NCBI GenBank assembly: GCA_018292915.2
Contig: JACVVK020000014.1
Coordinates: forward strand, 3,130,001-3,194,000
Reading direction: 5' to 3'
Source: Batillaria attramentaria
Lineage: Eukaryota > Mollusca > Gastropoda > Batillariidae
Length of the DNA: 64,000 nucleotides
Shown here: positions 20,535 through 31,632 of the stretch, in pieces
How the letters are laid out: every line of letters starts with the position of its first letter
How positions within the stretch are numbered: position 1 is the stretch's first letter
Made by a program: the position numbers and the translations under genes
The notes under the pieces: generated by a model
The model's database searches: none
Told to the model about the DNA's origin: nothing
Seen by the model: only the letters and a program-made list of their open reading frames with translations

Positions 20535-21040
20535 TAACCACTGAAATCGGATGCAAACATGTGCCTGTCTCATATCATTCAGGTACATGTTGCAATATCC
20601 TGTAGAGCTGTTGCAACCTTCAAGCGTTATATGTCTCTCCATGGACAAAATTACAAGCTATTTTTGCACGTTAAACAAAGGACATCAGCGTTGAAACTAG
20701 ATGCGAACATGTACAATGTGTTTCAGTCTGTACTGAAGTATTGAAATCTGTATTATATCCTTCAGGTACAGTATGTTGCAGAGCTGCTGTGTCCTTCAAG
20801 CGCTTTAAAGTTTATTAGTTATTATGTCTCTCCATGGACAAAATTACAAGCTGTTTTTGCACGTTTGAACAAAGGACATAACCGTTGAAATTGGACGCGA
20901 ACATGCACAGCGTGCTTCACTCTGTATTGAGGTATGGAAGCCTGTATCATGTACCCTTCAGGTACTTGCTTTAATACGCTATAGAGCTGCTGTAACCTTC
21001 AGGCGTTATATCAGTGTCAATCGCTCCATGGACGGATTTA
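20535..21040. repeat. ~192-bp tandem repeat, ~2.6 copies
   Basis: CTCCATGGACAAAATTACAA occurs near 20637 and 20829, with a third CTCCATGGAC near 21022, so the period is about 192 bp. Each unit also carries TTCAGGTAC, an AGAGCTG(C/T)TG block, a CTTCA(A/G)GCG block and a GCGAACATG block. Non-coding. Confidence 0.8.
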
Positions 21041-21056
21041 TTTATTTTGCAAGCTC

Positions 21057-21160
21057 AGTTTAGCGCTCAGCCCGGCGAAAAACCAGTCGCTGTCCGTTTC
21101 GCACAGCGCGCAGAACACCTCAGTTTTGAGTTGAAATAGTTGGGCTGAGTTCGTGTTGTA
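21057..21160. repeat. Short dispersed repeat, related to 23143-23250
   Basis: GCTCAGCCCGGCGAAAAA, CACAGCRCRCAG-like sequence and TGTACTGTATTG-like ends recur at 23143-23250. A weaker relative lies near 34150-34230. Confidence 0.55.
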
Positions 21161-21733
21161 TTGTGGTAGGTTTGGTCACAGGTTTTCTGTGCACCTGTGA
21201 CATCGCTTATGTGTCACACTACCGTAGGGCGAGCTCTGTACACCACACATGTCGTGAATATTTATTGCCTGGCCAGTTGATCATTATTTTCGATAAGAAA
21301 CCCCGAGGCTTGTTTGATGTCGGCGTGTGCATGTGATTTCTATCTGTAGTTCACTGATACAACCGAGCTGTGGCAGCAGATGCAAATTTGCCACAATCCT
21401 GGTTTTCTGCAGGTGCTCGCTACGGCAAAAAAAACAAAAACAAAAACAAAAAAACCCCAACAACACCCAACTGAAAAGGTTATCTGTTTCTGCTTTCTCC
21501 GTTGACCTTATGGCGTAGACGTTTTCACTAAGGCTGAAAAAAAGGAAAAAATAGCAGTTGACGCGAGAGACATCCCTCAAGTCCGGCCGCGTAGTACTCC
21601 CCCTTGGCCCCTGTTGTCTCAGTCAAGCAGTCGACTTCAAGAGCAGTAATATTTCGGGGGTGGGGGAAAGTAGGGTATGGGGTGGGGAAGGAAAATCGTT
21701 TTAGTGATTTGTCTGGTCTAGTGTTTGTGAATC

Positions 21734-21799
21734 ATAATAATAATAATAATAATTAGTACTTGTTTAGCGCTTAATCTCACAGGAAAGCAACTCATAGCG

Positions 21800-21870
<71 letters not shown>

Positions 21871-22130
21871 CACAACCCGGCCTGATGCAGATGAACAATT
21901 GCAGTCAAAAGCACTGAAACAATGGCAGACTACTGATAAGTGTGAAAGGCCTGGCGGAAGAGATGGGTTTTCAGGCTCGATTTGACCTGGGACAGTGTGG
22001 GAAGGTCACGAATTTCGACCGGCAGCGAGTTCCAAACATCTGGGGCGAGGAAACTGAAGGAGCGTTCGCCTGCGGTTTTCATGTTGCGCTTGGGGACTTT
22101 AAGGCGCTTTTCATCGGCGAATCACAAAAA
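21734..22130 (-). repeat. Decayed retroposon with (ATT)n tail and internal CA microsatellite
   Basis: On the minus strand the 3' end is ...AAGCGCTAAACAAGTACT followed by (ATT)n near 21734-21755. Upstream lie a CA/GT array and a conserved-looking AGATGGGTTTTCAGGCTCG block. The weak plus-strand frame here is probably repeat sequence, not a gene. Confidence 0.5.
21802..21868. repeat. (CA)33 microsatellite
   Basis: Uninterrupted CA array inside the retroposon remnant. Confidence 0.95.
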
Positions 22131-23142
22131 GAATACTGTTTTTTGCCAAATGTATATGCTGAACATTTGCCAGAAATGGACGAGTGAAACTTGCAGACTG
22201 TCATGGCGCACTACAATGGTGGGCGTCATTTTGTTATGACATTTGCCAATTTGCTGTGACTTGAATGAGTTTGTGTTATGCTATGTTGCAAACATCGGCG
22301 CCTCATATTCATTATTGCACAAAAATATTTTTAATTTGATGGTTTATCATCACATGTTTCTTGTGTCGCAACAAACTTTCAGCATTTCATTTCAACAAGT
22401 ATATTTTGTTTTGTTTACTAGATTCGTGCGTATTGTGTTACCGGAAGTATTACTGTACAATTTTTCCCCCAGGATGAAACGTCTCTCTGTGATGAGGTGT
22501 GGTGTGTATATAACTGCTACTGTATTACAACGAAAATCAAAAAAAAAATTATGAAATATATGCGTGGTGATGTACGGAGGCGTTGCATTTTGTAGGTCCT
22601 TTATTCTCATACATGTATATGGTAGATCCCATTGCCAACACCCACCACTCGTCAGAAGTTGTCCTAGGTGTCACTCCAGTTCCCTCTCGTACCGCTTCAG
22701 TTCCTATTCCATTCAGCATCTGTTCTCATGACACACCCATCCGCCCATAATGCACCCCATCCGCCATATTGCACTCATTCATTCCCATGCACACGGATAC
22801 ATTTTGTTATCTTAAGCACCCGCCAGAAGTTCGGGATTTTAGAATTGTACTTGTAAATGGAAGCTCCCTCGTTTTTAAATGTTACGTTTTCTGTCTCCAA
22901 GTTCAAATATGGCTGTGATAACGTTATTGAAATACGGGCGGTTTTTTTTGTAATCATTCATGCATGACCTGCTGATTTTAATGTGAAAAGTATGGTTGAA
23001 CTTTTCACTGAGATCTGTGTGTACCAGACGTAGTGCAGTATAACTTTGCATTTTGCGATTGACTGCAGCTCTCATACAGTGAGGACGGCACATTTTTAAA
23101 GCACTGTCACGGCCTGTGAATATTACTTTGCTGGTACAGTCC
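22131..23142. other. Spacer, nothing recognised
   Basis: AT-rich sequence without supported genes or recognised repeats. Confidence 0.45.
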
Positions 23143-23250
23143 AGGGCTCAGCCCGGCGAAAAAGCACGCGCTTTCTGGTGTGCAGCACACAGGCCACGTC
23201 AGGTCTGAGTTGGATTTTCCGGGCTCAGTTCTGTACTGTATTGATGCGGG
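23143..23250. repeat. Short dispersed repeat, partner of 21057-21160
   Basis: GGGCTCAGCCCGGCGAAAAA and a CTGTACTGTATTGATG end match the earlier copy. Confidence 0.55.
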
Positions 23251-23875
23251 CACGTAAGTGTGAGAAATGCTTTGCTGTTTTGCATTTCATAATCATTTCC
23301 GTGGTTGAAGAATATGTTACTGCGTTGTAATATTATTAGGTTGTTTTTTCCGGATTCTGTACGACAGTAATGTACATGGTTTTCTTCTTGTTTCTGTGGT
23401 TCCTTCCATGACATTGAGATCATAGAAGAAACGAAAGAAAATTCGTTGATGCTGAAGTGTATTTTCCAGGTACATGTACGAGCTTGTAAACTGGTACGAA
23501 CAGTATACAAAGATGACCCTTCTGTCTCTAGGTTTACTAATTCTGTCAGTACATGTGTGTCAAGAGATTTGCAGATTATTTGGCGGAGAGCGAGGGCCTG
23601 TGAGAGCTGGGTTCAAATCCCAGCGACATCAAGCGGAGCTACTTACGCTATTATTAAGTTCATTCTGATCCAGTCAGTGCGGTTTCAGTCGGTTGAAATG
23701 GCCACAGATTTGCTGGTCTGTGTAATAAAATATGTGTCTCTGTGTGTGTGGCTTATGTTATTTATTTATTTTTTAATAGTCTTTCTTTTCTTTTCTTTTT
23801 CTTTTTTTTTTTAGTTTCGCGACGAGAAATGTGTTTATTTTTATCATAGGCTGCTATACATGCCTGAGTAGAGAA

Positions 23876-23881
<6 letters not shown>
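23251..23881. other. Spacer with one tRNA-like B-box fragment
   Basis: GCTGGGTTCAAATCCCAGC near 23607-23625 resembles the B-box part of a SINE head. Too incomplete to classify. Otherwise nothing recognised. Confidence 0.4.

Positions 23882-23953
<72 letters not shown>
23882..23953. repeat. (CA)36 microsatellite
   Basis: Uninterrupted CA array. Confidence 0.95.
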
Positions 23954-23956
<3 letters not shown>

Positions 23957-24078
23957 AGCGCGAGTAATAACCTGTCACAACAGGGCCACTATCGCTGTAC
24001 ATAATCTGTATCTTTTCCTTGTGTGTCAGTGTGCGTGCGCGCGTGTGTGGTGGGGACGAGGGGCCGGGGCCGTGCGTA

Positions 24079-24079
<1 letters not shown>

Positions 24080-24115
<36 letters not shown>

Positions 24116-24131
24116 GAGAGAGAGAGAGAGA
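24080..24131. repeat. (GT)17(AG)9 compound microsatellite
   Basis: GT array followed by AG array. Confidence 0.93.
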
Positions 24132-24504
24132 GGGGAAAACTGCTCAACAACTCAGCCCATTTTCATCACAATTCTAACTCAAACTTCCAGAAATTTGGCA
24201 AGTCACGGATTTTTCGGAACGCGCGTGCCTGTGCAACGTAGAGTCTGTAGTCTAACATCGACCGCTGTCAGCGCGCCTCGCTTTCACCCAGTCTCCCACG
24301 TGACCACGCGACACTCACTCGTGGGTTGCACGCGAGGGAAAGAAGCAGACGACCAGTGTTGCAGTGCTCACCGACTGTGTGTCACTTGACTTTTAGTGTC
24401 TGTAAGCGCTTGTCAGTACTAGCCCACCCATTTTTATGACATTGGATCGTTTTGCGGACTTGATCGTTTCCAGTAAGGTGAGTCAGTATTTTATCTTATC
24501 TGTG

Positions 24505-24730
24505 TGTTACGCGATATACGTGTACCTGCGTAGTTCATGTACTGCGCAATTTTTTTGCGTAGTTCATGAACTGTCCAACGCTGTTGCATAGTTCATGAAC
24601 TCAGTGTGCAACGATGCTGCGCAGTTCATGAAATACGCAAAGTAGAACTGCTCATTACATGAACTGCGCAAAGGGTGTAATCTCGGTGGTGAATACGAAT
24701 CGCAGATTGTGAATTTCATGAACTATGCAA
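24505..24730 (+). repeat. Left long inverted repeat of the Ginger-like element
   Basis: Palindromic motif GTTCATGAAC or variants near 24532, 24562, 24591, 24623, 24656 and 24714. The inner boundary is set by loss of match with the right arm after CATGAACTATGCAA. Confidence 0.85.
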
Positions 24731-24739
24731 TGTCGAGGA

Positions 24740-25699
24740 TTATTCTTGCAAGTAATACGGGGATGACATGCACTGGTGCAATCTCTTGTTTTTGAAACAT
24801 TTGCACCTGATTTTAAGACATCCTGTCTTGCAAGAGCATTTCACCTTTCCCTGACCCTCACCCACCGACAACAGGCGAACAGCTGTACGGATAGACATCT
24901 CATCTGATGGGATCATGTCGCATGTAATCTTATTAAACTTTGTCATTTCAATTTGGTTTCGTGCAAATACCCCCGATAAAACCCCAGCTTTTGTTCCAAT
25001 TTTGAACCCTCTCTCACTTTTTTCTATGACAACACTAATCAGGTTGAGTGGACCCCCCCTCCCCCGATCAAACTCAGACACTGGTACAAGAACGTTATCG
25101 CCAACATCAAGAGCCTTCATCTTCGCAACTGATCGGTCGAGCATTCTTTTTGCTTGTCGTTTTAGACCATGTGCTGCAGCTGCTCTAATGGTCATTTTGA
25201 TTTTCATCTGCCTCTGTCGCGTCACTCTGAGTCTGATCTGTCTCTGTCGCGTCACTTTCAGTCTCGTCGGTGTTTGTTGCGCCAAGCTGATTTCCAAAAT
25301 TGTCTGTTGCGTCGGTATGAGTCTCATAATAATCGTCTGTGTCTTCTTCTATTGCCCCCTTTGCATGAGCAGCACCCTGTTCTCTCTGTCCACCCTGCCA
25401 TGCAACGTCAATATGTCCGTGATGTCATTCTGTCCGTCATGCTCCATGAGGTATGTAACCTCAATCTGTTCCTCGTGGGTGAGGTTTTGTCCACTCTGCA
25501 GCAAGACCTCAATGACGTCAGTCAATCCGTCAGTCTGTCCAACATGCAATGGACACGACCGCAAAGCTGTTCTTGATATGATAAACTTCCCGGTCTTCTT
25601 TTTTTGCCTGTAAGAGGCCTTCGTAAAATCTCTGAAACGTTTTTTTCCATAGTCATCAGACCACAAGCCTCGCGTCGAGTCATTTGTATTGACACTCAT
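24740..25699 (-). pseudogene. KRBA2/SCAND3-like integrase remnant (N- and C-terminal parts, no visible DDE core)
   Basis: Reading leftwards from 25699 the frame starts MSVNTNDSTRGLWSDD and meets a TAG at 25351-25349. The same frame reopens to a stop at 24740. Between about 25360 and 25185 the adjacent frame encodes an Asp/Glu/Thr-rich linker (IEEDTDDYYETHTDAT), so two compensating frameshifts are likely rather than a single stop. The C-terminal ~150 residues hold AKRMLDRSVAKMKALDVGDN, DRGRGGPLNLISVV, KIGTKAGVLSG and a Cys-rich end with VKCSCKTGCLKIRCKCFKN. These resemble the C-terminus of KRBA2-like transposon integrases. Without the catalytic core, no activity is expected. Confidence 0.65.
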
Positions 25700-25821
25700 C
25701 TTGCTTCAGAATCAGAGAATCAACTGAGGCTGAGAATATTTAGGCTTTTGCAGCACTGGGCGTCAAAATAATGTTAAACGTGAATACTGAATTATGTTCA
25801 GATGTCGGTCTCTGGTAAAAC

Positions 25822-26234
25822 TGCCTAGTTCATGAAATTCGCAATCTGCGATTCGTGTTCACCACCGAGATTACACCCTTTGCGCAGTTCATGTAATGAG
25901 CAGTTCTACTTTGCGTATTTCATGAACTGCGCAGCATCGTTGCACAGTTCATGAACTATGCAACAGCGTTGGACAGTTCATGAACTACGCGTGGGGAGCC
26001 GGGGTGGTCGAATGGTAGAGTGTTGGACTTCTAATGCTCGGGTCGTGAGTTCGATCCCCGCTGGGGCCAAATATTTGTGCTGGCTTTTTCATCGTTGCCC
26101 CGTCTTTGATATCACCCTATGTGGTGGAAAAGGACGTTAAACCCCCAAACACCCACCCACCCACCCACCCTCATGAACTACGCAAAAAATTGCGCAGTAC
26201 ATGAACCACGCAGGTACACGTATATCGCGTAACA
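25822..26234 (-). repeat. Right long inverted repeat, interrupted by a SINE
   Basis: Reverse complement of the left arm with scattered mismatches. The SINE plus one duplicated site account for 193 bp of extra length. Confidence 0.85.
25991..26170 (+). mobile_element. SINE-A, full-length, inside the Ginger-like right arm
   Basis: tRNA-like head, body and (ACCC)n tail as in the other copies. Flanked by TCATGAACTACGC at 25978-25990 and 26171-26183, a duplication of the host element's own repeat. The SINE is therefore younger than the element. Confidence 0.95.
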
Positions 26235-26363
26235 TATGCACATGTAATAGTCAGCGTATCCCAGCGATTAAGAAGGGATCTCCGCTTTATAATGCCTTAG
26301 CTGATGTGTACTGAATTAGTTTTATGCAATTTTAAATATTCCATGACTAAAAAGTACAGATTG

Positions 26364-26370
<7 letters not shown>

Positions 26371-26413
<43 letters not shown>

Positions 26414-26420
26414 CCCCGGG

Positions 26421-26453
<33 letters not shown>
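26371..26453. repeat. (TC)20 and (CA)15 microsatellites
   Basis: TC array at 26371-26410 and CA array at 26424-26453, separated by 13 bp. Confidence 0.93.
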
Positions 26454-26457
<4 letters not shown>

Positions 26458-26493
26458 GATGCCACCGCCATCACTGTACCGCTGTCTGTTCTC

Positions 26494-26774
26494 CATTCCA
26501 TACCTTACATGTCGCTCAATCGTGAACTGAGGAAGGAAAAAGTACTTTGCGACAGAACTGTTTAGAATTGTTCCAGAAATTCCAAATATTTGTCGTTAGT
26601 TGAAAAAATTTGGTATCAAGCGACCGCGGTTGAACTCTGCTGTTTGGCACAGACGATTTGTGAGCTGCGCGTGGTTTGATAATGTGGTAGTAGCTAGTAA
26701 ACGACTGGCGCGTTCCACGTGCCAAAGTATATATTGACTGGCAAAGCGACTCTGCCCACCTGCGGCCTTTAAGT

Positions 26775-26775
<1 letters not shown>
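26494..26775. repeat. ~280-bp dispersed repeat, copy 1 (paralogue 30118-30395)
   Basis: CCTTACATGTCG, AATTTGTCGTT-like, GAGCTGCGCGTGGTTTGAT, CTAGTAAACGACTGGC and TTGACTGGC are shared in order with 30118-30395. Both copies are bordered on the left by CA microsatellites. Non-coding, class unknown. Confidence 0.75.

Positions 26776-26776
<1 letters not shown>

Positions 26777-26827
<51 letters not shown>
26777..26827. repeat. (GT)25 microsatellite
   Basis: Uninterrupted GT array at the right edge of the preceding repeat. Confidence 0.95.
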
Positions 26828-26831
<4 letters not shown>

Positions 26832-26912
26832 GTCGGGTGATTGCCATCACTAAGGCTATACATAGAACAAGCCTACGTGTCTACCCGCTATCAGGCCTCT
26901 CTGACCCTCTCC

Positions 26913-26972
26913 TTAGTCCTGATACGTGGTGAAAAAAAGGAGACGTTAACCCCTTGAACACCCACCCCCACC
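26913..26972 (+). mobile_element. SINE-A 3' fragment
   Basis: TACGTGGTGAAAAAAAGGAG, ACGTTAACCCCTTGAACACC and a (CCCA)n end match the SINE-A tail with substitutions. Confidence 0.65.
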
Positions 26973-28859
26973 CTGACCCTCTTCTGACCCACTGAGACAC
27001 AGGCCTTTGGCGTTACACCACCTCGAGACATCAAACTCTTGCATGAGCACAAGATATTCGAAAAACATTTTTCTTCAACGTTATTCTATGCCGGACGCAC
27101 ACCTTGTCAGTACGTCAGTTTAAGCTTGAATTACCGGAGATACCACTAGAGCAGAAGAAACGTATCCGTTCAGATCATTTGGTGCGAAACGCCACGACAT
27201 TTTCACCTCGGTATAAAATGGCTTCAGTGCAAATAAGACACGAGATTTATACCGTTTTAAAATCAGCTAGGAAGAAATCGGTTTTTTTGGGTTTTTTTTT
27301 TCGTTTTTTTTTTTGGATTGTTTAGAAATTCTATAGTATAGACGCTTGTATTTTTGTGTACATCCCCAAACGTCTGTTTCCACGTGTTCTGCGCCACTGG
27401 TTAAAACATGATGTGCAAATGCATTCTTCCACAACAGCTGCTCGATCGAAATGAGCAGAAATGAGTTGCAAAATTAATTCAGTACACCTGCGGCAACGAC
27501 TCTTGTCTGTGGTGAACGGTGATGCAGATGTCTCGTTTCCGACATTGATAGTTTCTGGGTTTTACGATTTGTGTTATGGCTGACAGGCGTTCGTGTCTAT
27601 ATATGCAAAAAGGAAATTGAACACAGCTTTGGTCCTTCGCCTTGACACGTCATCGGGCAGACTGTGTAATATCGTGACATGCACCAGCTGTACCATGTAG
27701 TGCACATCGCGTCGAATCAAAGATTGCACTTTTCAACCATTTGCCCAGAACCCGTGGAAAGTCAGTGCAGGCGTTTTGCTCATTGAAACAATTTTGTGTA
27801 AATGAAACCTCTTGTGGAGGTAGCTGTCAAGTTGTTTTGCAGTGATAATTGTGCAGGTTACTTCGACAAGGTTGTTTGGAAACACGTATGCAGCAATGGT
27901 GGGAAATGCATATTTTTTCTTTGTGTTTAATATTTTTCACTGATTTTTGTTCTCGCAGTTTTGATCTGTTGGTTCAATGTTTCTTGAGACATTTTCAGTG
28001 TAATAGACCGTCGTCCAAACACATAATGTATAACGGCCGATGTGACTATGCTGAAATCTCACCCGAATAACCGACAAGACGTTCCGACCCAGAAAGTACC
28101 TATAGCTCAAAAGTATGCCGGCTCATAAAACACGATCAGGGTTTTGGTCTCGCAGTTTTTGGCGGCAGGGTCGGGCATGGCCGGGCAGTTTTGAGACGGC
28201 GGCAGCCACAGTCACAATGAGAGATGCACGACTGAAAACTCTCCCATTTAACGCGATACGACGTTCGGCCACCCGGCTCATAAACACGATTAGGGTTTTG
28301 TTCACAACAACCGAACAAGAGTGATGCTACACTTGCCTTTGCATACTGGACATCTGTTACACTCCAGGTTATGTGCCTGGCTTATGACCCATTACTGAAG
28401 TGACTCACTCCGGTCGCACTGTACACTGAGTCAGTCAGCCTGTCGAAGATACACAACACCAGTCTCTTCCCTAGCTCTGGCCTTGTAATAAGTGAGTATA
28501 TTCAACTTATATTGTTCTGTAAGCTTGACGTGTCGTGTTTTGAGTTAGCCGCGTGGACTGATGACGAGGTGTAGCCTAGTTCTGGTGTCACAGTCCTGGA
28601 GTCAGGAGGTCGTCCTTTTAAAACAGCAGACGCGTGTAACTGACTAAGCAGTAAAATGTCATGACATGCATTTATAACGTGTGGCACAAGATATGCGCCT
28701 TATGTAGAACAGACAGCAAACGAGCAATACAAAAAAGTGCATAGGGCTGCTTTCATTGCAAGAATTGTATCAAAGTGATTACGTCAAATGTATTATGCGT
28801 CACCCCAGTGAGGAAAAATATCATAGATTTCAAAGAAAACAACTTCACGTCTCTCTTTA
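26973..28859. other. Spacer, largely unique
   Basis: No supported gene. A short direct repeat (CGGCTCATAAA, CACGAT, AGGGTTTTG) occurs near 28121 and 28276, ~154 bp apart. Confidence 0.45.
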
Positions 28860-28910
28860 AAAAAAAAAAAAAAATTGGTCTGACAAGCCCGGTCACTTGT
28901 TTCCGTTCAG

Positions 28911-28958
28911 AGAGAGAGAGAGAGAAATGGGGGGGGGGGGAGAGAGAGAGGGGGGGGA
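28911..28958. repeat. (GA)n with G runs
   Basis: Purine-only tract of GAGA interrupted by runs of 12 and 8 G. Confidence 0.85.
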
Positions 28959-28975
28959 GTGTGTGCGTGTACTCC

Positions 28976-29580
28976 CGGATACATGGCATTACAAAAGAAC
29001 GACCGTGACGAGAGCAGGTGATTAAATGGAAACAACATATTGGGCTGGGGGCCATCTTGTTTAGTCTTTATTCCTTCCTTTATCTTTCAGTATTTTTAAA
29101 AAACAATGATTTCCGTCGAGGCGTCAATATATGTATTTGTAACAGGTGGCACAAGATATGCCAAGTGCTTATCATTTGCTAGTCTGTTTTGCAAGGTCAT
29201 ACAGTAATACCCTGTAGAAGTAGAGCGAAGAGTCAGTCACTTGTTCGGAGCAGTAGGACACTGGTGTCCCCGAGTCACAGTAAATCGTAATTAACCCCAG
29301 CTATCACACTCCCGCGGCACTGTTGTTGTGGAGTCATGCTGTATGTGTGTGATCACGTATCGCATCAGTCTGTGTGTGTATTTGGGTGTGCAGCACCCTG
29401 ATTCAGTGTACATGTCTGTCTCAGCAATATGTCAGGGAGTGAGGATCTGACTAGTCATGGCTGCTTCGTTGTCGTACACGGAAGGGGGTGGCTTTTTCAA
29501 AGGCTGCAGTCGTATGGATAATTCTAGCTTTTGTTTCTCTTTAAACGTCTGTCGTGGATAAGAAAACGGTGACAAGAGCT
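28976..29580. other. Spacer, nothing recognised
   Basis: TGGCACAAGATATGC at ~28682 recurs at ~29146. Nothing else noted. Confidence 0.4.
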
Positions 29581-29898
29581 GGGCCCGTATGTAGAACGCG
29601 AGGTTAATTTAACCCACGGCTACGGGTCTAACCCAGACTGGGACAAAAGAAACCCCAAAACAAAATTAAATAAATGGTGTTGTTTCCATTACTATGGAAA
29701 CGACATAAAACGGAAGCGAAGAAAGAAAGACAAAAATTCTATAACGGGATGGGCACCTTGCTGGAATGGTTCCTGGTTTAAAACAAAACAAAACAAAACA
29801 AAACAAAACAGAAAATTTAACCCTAGAGCTAGTTTAGTTCGAGGTTAGACTCTAACCCGAGGCTAAACTCCATAACCTCGACTTTTACATGCGGGCCC
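29581..29898 (+). mobile_element. GGGCCC-ended MITE, copy 2, with a nested hairpin
   Basis: Starts GGGCCCGTATGTAGAAC and ends TTTTACATGCGGGCCC. The internal order TAACCCACGGCTACGGG, AACCCCAAAACAAAATTAAA, (AAAAC)n, TAGAGCTAGTTTAGTTCGAG matches 46129-46459. A GTTGTTTCCAT-TACT hairpin with ~35 bp of extra sequence sits at ~29673-29710 and is absent from copy 3. Confidence 0.85.
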
Positions 29899-30037
29899 AG
29901 TGGTCAGTAGAAAGCATGGCGAACATAGTACACTACAATTACTGGTTGTATTGTCCATGGAACACAAAATGACGTCACGGGCGTGACGTACTGTGTGTTC
30001 CCAATACAGAGTGAAGATGCGGGGCTTTGGTTTCGGA

Positions 30038-30038
<1 letters not shown>

Positions 30039-30065
<27 letters not shown>
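30039..30065. repeat. (CA)13 microsatellite
   Basis: CA array at the left edge of the next repeat. Confidence 0.9.
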
Positions 30066-30070
<5 letters not shown>

Positions 30071-30117
30071 CCCTTATGTCACTGCCATTACGGCTCTGCC
30101 CACGCGCTAACTAGTTT

Positions 30118-30395
30118 CCATTCCTTACCTTACATGTCGACCAATCGTTAACTGAGAAAGGACTAAGTATTTGCCATAGAACTCTTTAAAATTGTGCCAG
30201 ACTGAAATTTGTCGTTGAAGAAATTTGGCATCCAGAGAGCGCGGCTGAACTCCGCCGGTGGCCACATACGATTAGTGAGCTGCGCGTGGTTTGATGATGT
30301 GTCAGGCTCTAGTAAACGACTGGCACGTTCCACATTATATCTTGAGTAATTGACTGGCCACGTGTCTCTGTCCACCTGTGACACAAGGCCGCCAC
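30118..30395. repeat. ~280-bp dispersed repeat, copy 2 (paralogue 26494-26775)
   Basis: Collinear with copy 1, including GAGCTGCGCGTGGTTTGAT and CTAGTAAACGACTGGC. Confidence 0.75.
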
Positions 30396-31066
30396 AAACG
30401 TGCGAATCATGCCCCCCCCCACCCCCACCCCCGGTCGCCTCAACGATTTGTAAAGTTAAGTTAGAGTGGTAGAATAAAGATGGTTAAAGTGACCTCTGGG
30501 TGCATTCGAAAGAAGCGATCGCTGTAGTCGTCGTCTTACACCCAAATGTCAGTCCAGGCACTTTCACTGAGTATTATCAGATTGTTATGTGTAGAACAGT
30601 TATGTTTACCTTGTGGTTCTTTGTATCTGCTTGTTCGCTTGTTTATTTTATTTTATTCAGTTTTTGGTTGTTGGTTTATTCTTTTTGCTTGAAAATGTTG
30701 AAAGATAGAATGATACCAACAAAAAAAAAATCTAGAAAATGAAAGAAAAAAAAACCCCACCTTATCAGTGTCTAGGCCACGATATGACAAGGCGCATTTG
30801 AATGTATCTGCTCTATGTAGGCCTAGCATGTGTTTGGGTCTGGATTCCACATTGACTGACGCGAAAAATAGGTCGGTCAATGTATGTATGACCACACAAG
30901 CCGTAACACAGTTTAAATTGCAGGCTTGCGTGTGATGCAGGCGTGATGAGGCGCCAGTTTTAGGCCGCTTAACTGTTTGTGGGGATGTAAAATTCAAGCC
31001 CATTTCAAGCTGAATTGGAATGTAAGTCATTCGTGCGGCGTGACTTTACGAGAGATACATTCATAC
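30396..31066. other. Spacer, nothing recognised
   Basis: T-rich and A-rich runs near 30650-30760. No supported gene. Confidence 0.45.
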
Positions 31067-31128
31067 CAGGCGCGTAGGAAGATGCTGAGAGGAAGGGGGG
31101 CCCACTAAGTCGGGTGAGCCATACGGCC

Positions 31129-31194
<66 letters not shown>

Positions 31195-31318
31195 GACTGC
31201 CAAGGATTGTGTCCTCCTCTTATCAAAAGCAAGGGGGCCACAAAGATATTCGGGCCCCCCTTCCAAAAATCGAACGGGGGCGTAGGCCCCCAGGGCCCCC
31301 GTGGTTCCTACGCCCCTG
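31067..31318. mobile_element. MITE-like element with CAGG(G/C)GCGTAGGAA ends
   Basis: CAGGCGCGTAGGAA at 31067-31080 is inverted at 31305-31318 with one mismatch. Inside are G/C-rich GGGGGGCCC and GGGGGCGTAGG blocks and a (GT)32 array at 31131-31193. A CAGGGGCG-type terminus recalls hAT-like MITEs, but no clean 8-bp duplication was seen. Confidence 0.6.
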
Positions 31319-31399
31319 CACACAACTACATGAATGCATTTTGTACCGCGCACGAGTATCCCACGTCTTTTTCGGTTTTGGAAATGTTCCGCCCACCAA

Positions 31400-31632
31400 A
31401 CTTCGAAAAATAAATGCAATTCTAAATCCGAAATTTAAATAGCTGAGCTGACCCTTCGCAATACGTGATTGGAATGTGTTCAAGTTATGTCCAGTGTGTG
31501 AGAGAATGCGTGTGATTCATGTGAGCGTGCGTGTTGGGTTCAGTTCGCGGCGCTTTGAGCCGATTCGTGAAATTGGGTAAAGCGCCCATAAAAAAACCTC
31601 ATTATTATTATAATAATCATTATTATTACGAG
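31400..31632 (+). repeat. SINE-C / retroposon, (ATT)n tail
   Basis: AATGCAATTCTAAAT, AGCTGAGCTGACCCTTCGC, GTGTGAGAGAATGCGTGTGA, TTCAGTTCGCGGCGCTTTGA, AAAGCGCCCATAAAA then ATTATT. The complementary copy at 45715-45960 is collinear, and a fragment lies at 12966-13070. The ~230-bp body and (ATT)n end suggest a SINE or truncated LINE. Confidence 0.75.

Larger units (their letters stand above)
24505..26234 (-). mobile_element. DNA transposon with long palindrome-studded inverted ends, Ginger/KRBA2-like, decayed
   Basis: Outer ends are TGTTACGCGATATACGTG (from 24505) and its complement ending at 26234. Inverted homology runs ~225 bp inward on each side (24505-24730 and 25822-26234, the latter split by a SINE). 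Each arm carries five or six copies of GTTCATGAAC or close variants, usually followed by TGCGCAA or TACGCAA. Between the arms is a minus-strand frame whose C-terminus resembles KRBA2/SCAND3-type transposon integrases. The DDE core is not visible, so this looks like an internally deleted derivative. Flanking 4-mers TGTG (24501-24504) and TATG (26235-26238) differ at one position, so a 4-bp duplication is only possible. 5'-TGT ends fit Ginger elements, but that is from memory. Confidence 0.8.

Noticed and set aside
21942..22187. 81-aa frame with mixed composition
   Set aside because: It lies inside a decayed retroposon with an (ATT)n tail on the opposite strand; no domain recognised.
24915..25613. 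232-aa plus-strand frame
   Set aside because: It is antisense to the minus-strand transposon gene, whose Cys-rich and GTKAGVLSG segments show the real coding direction.
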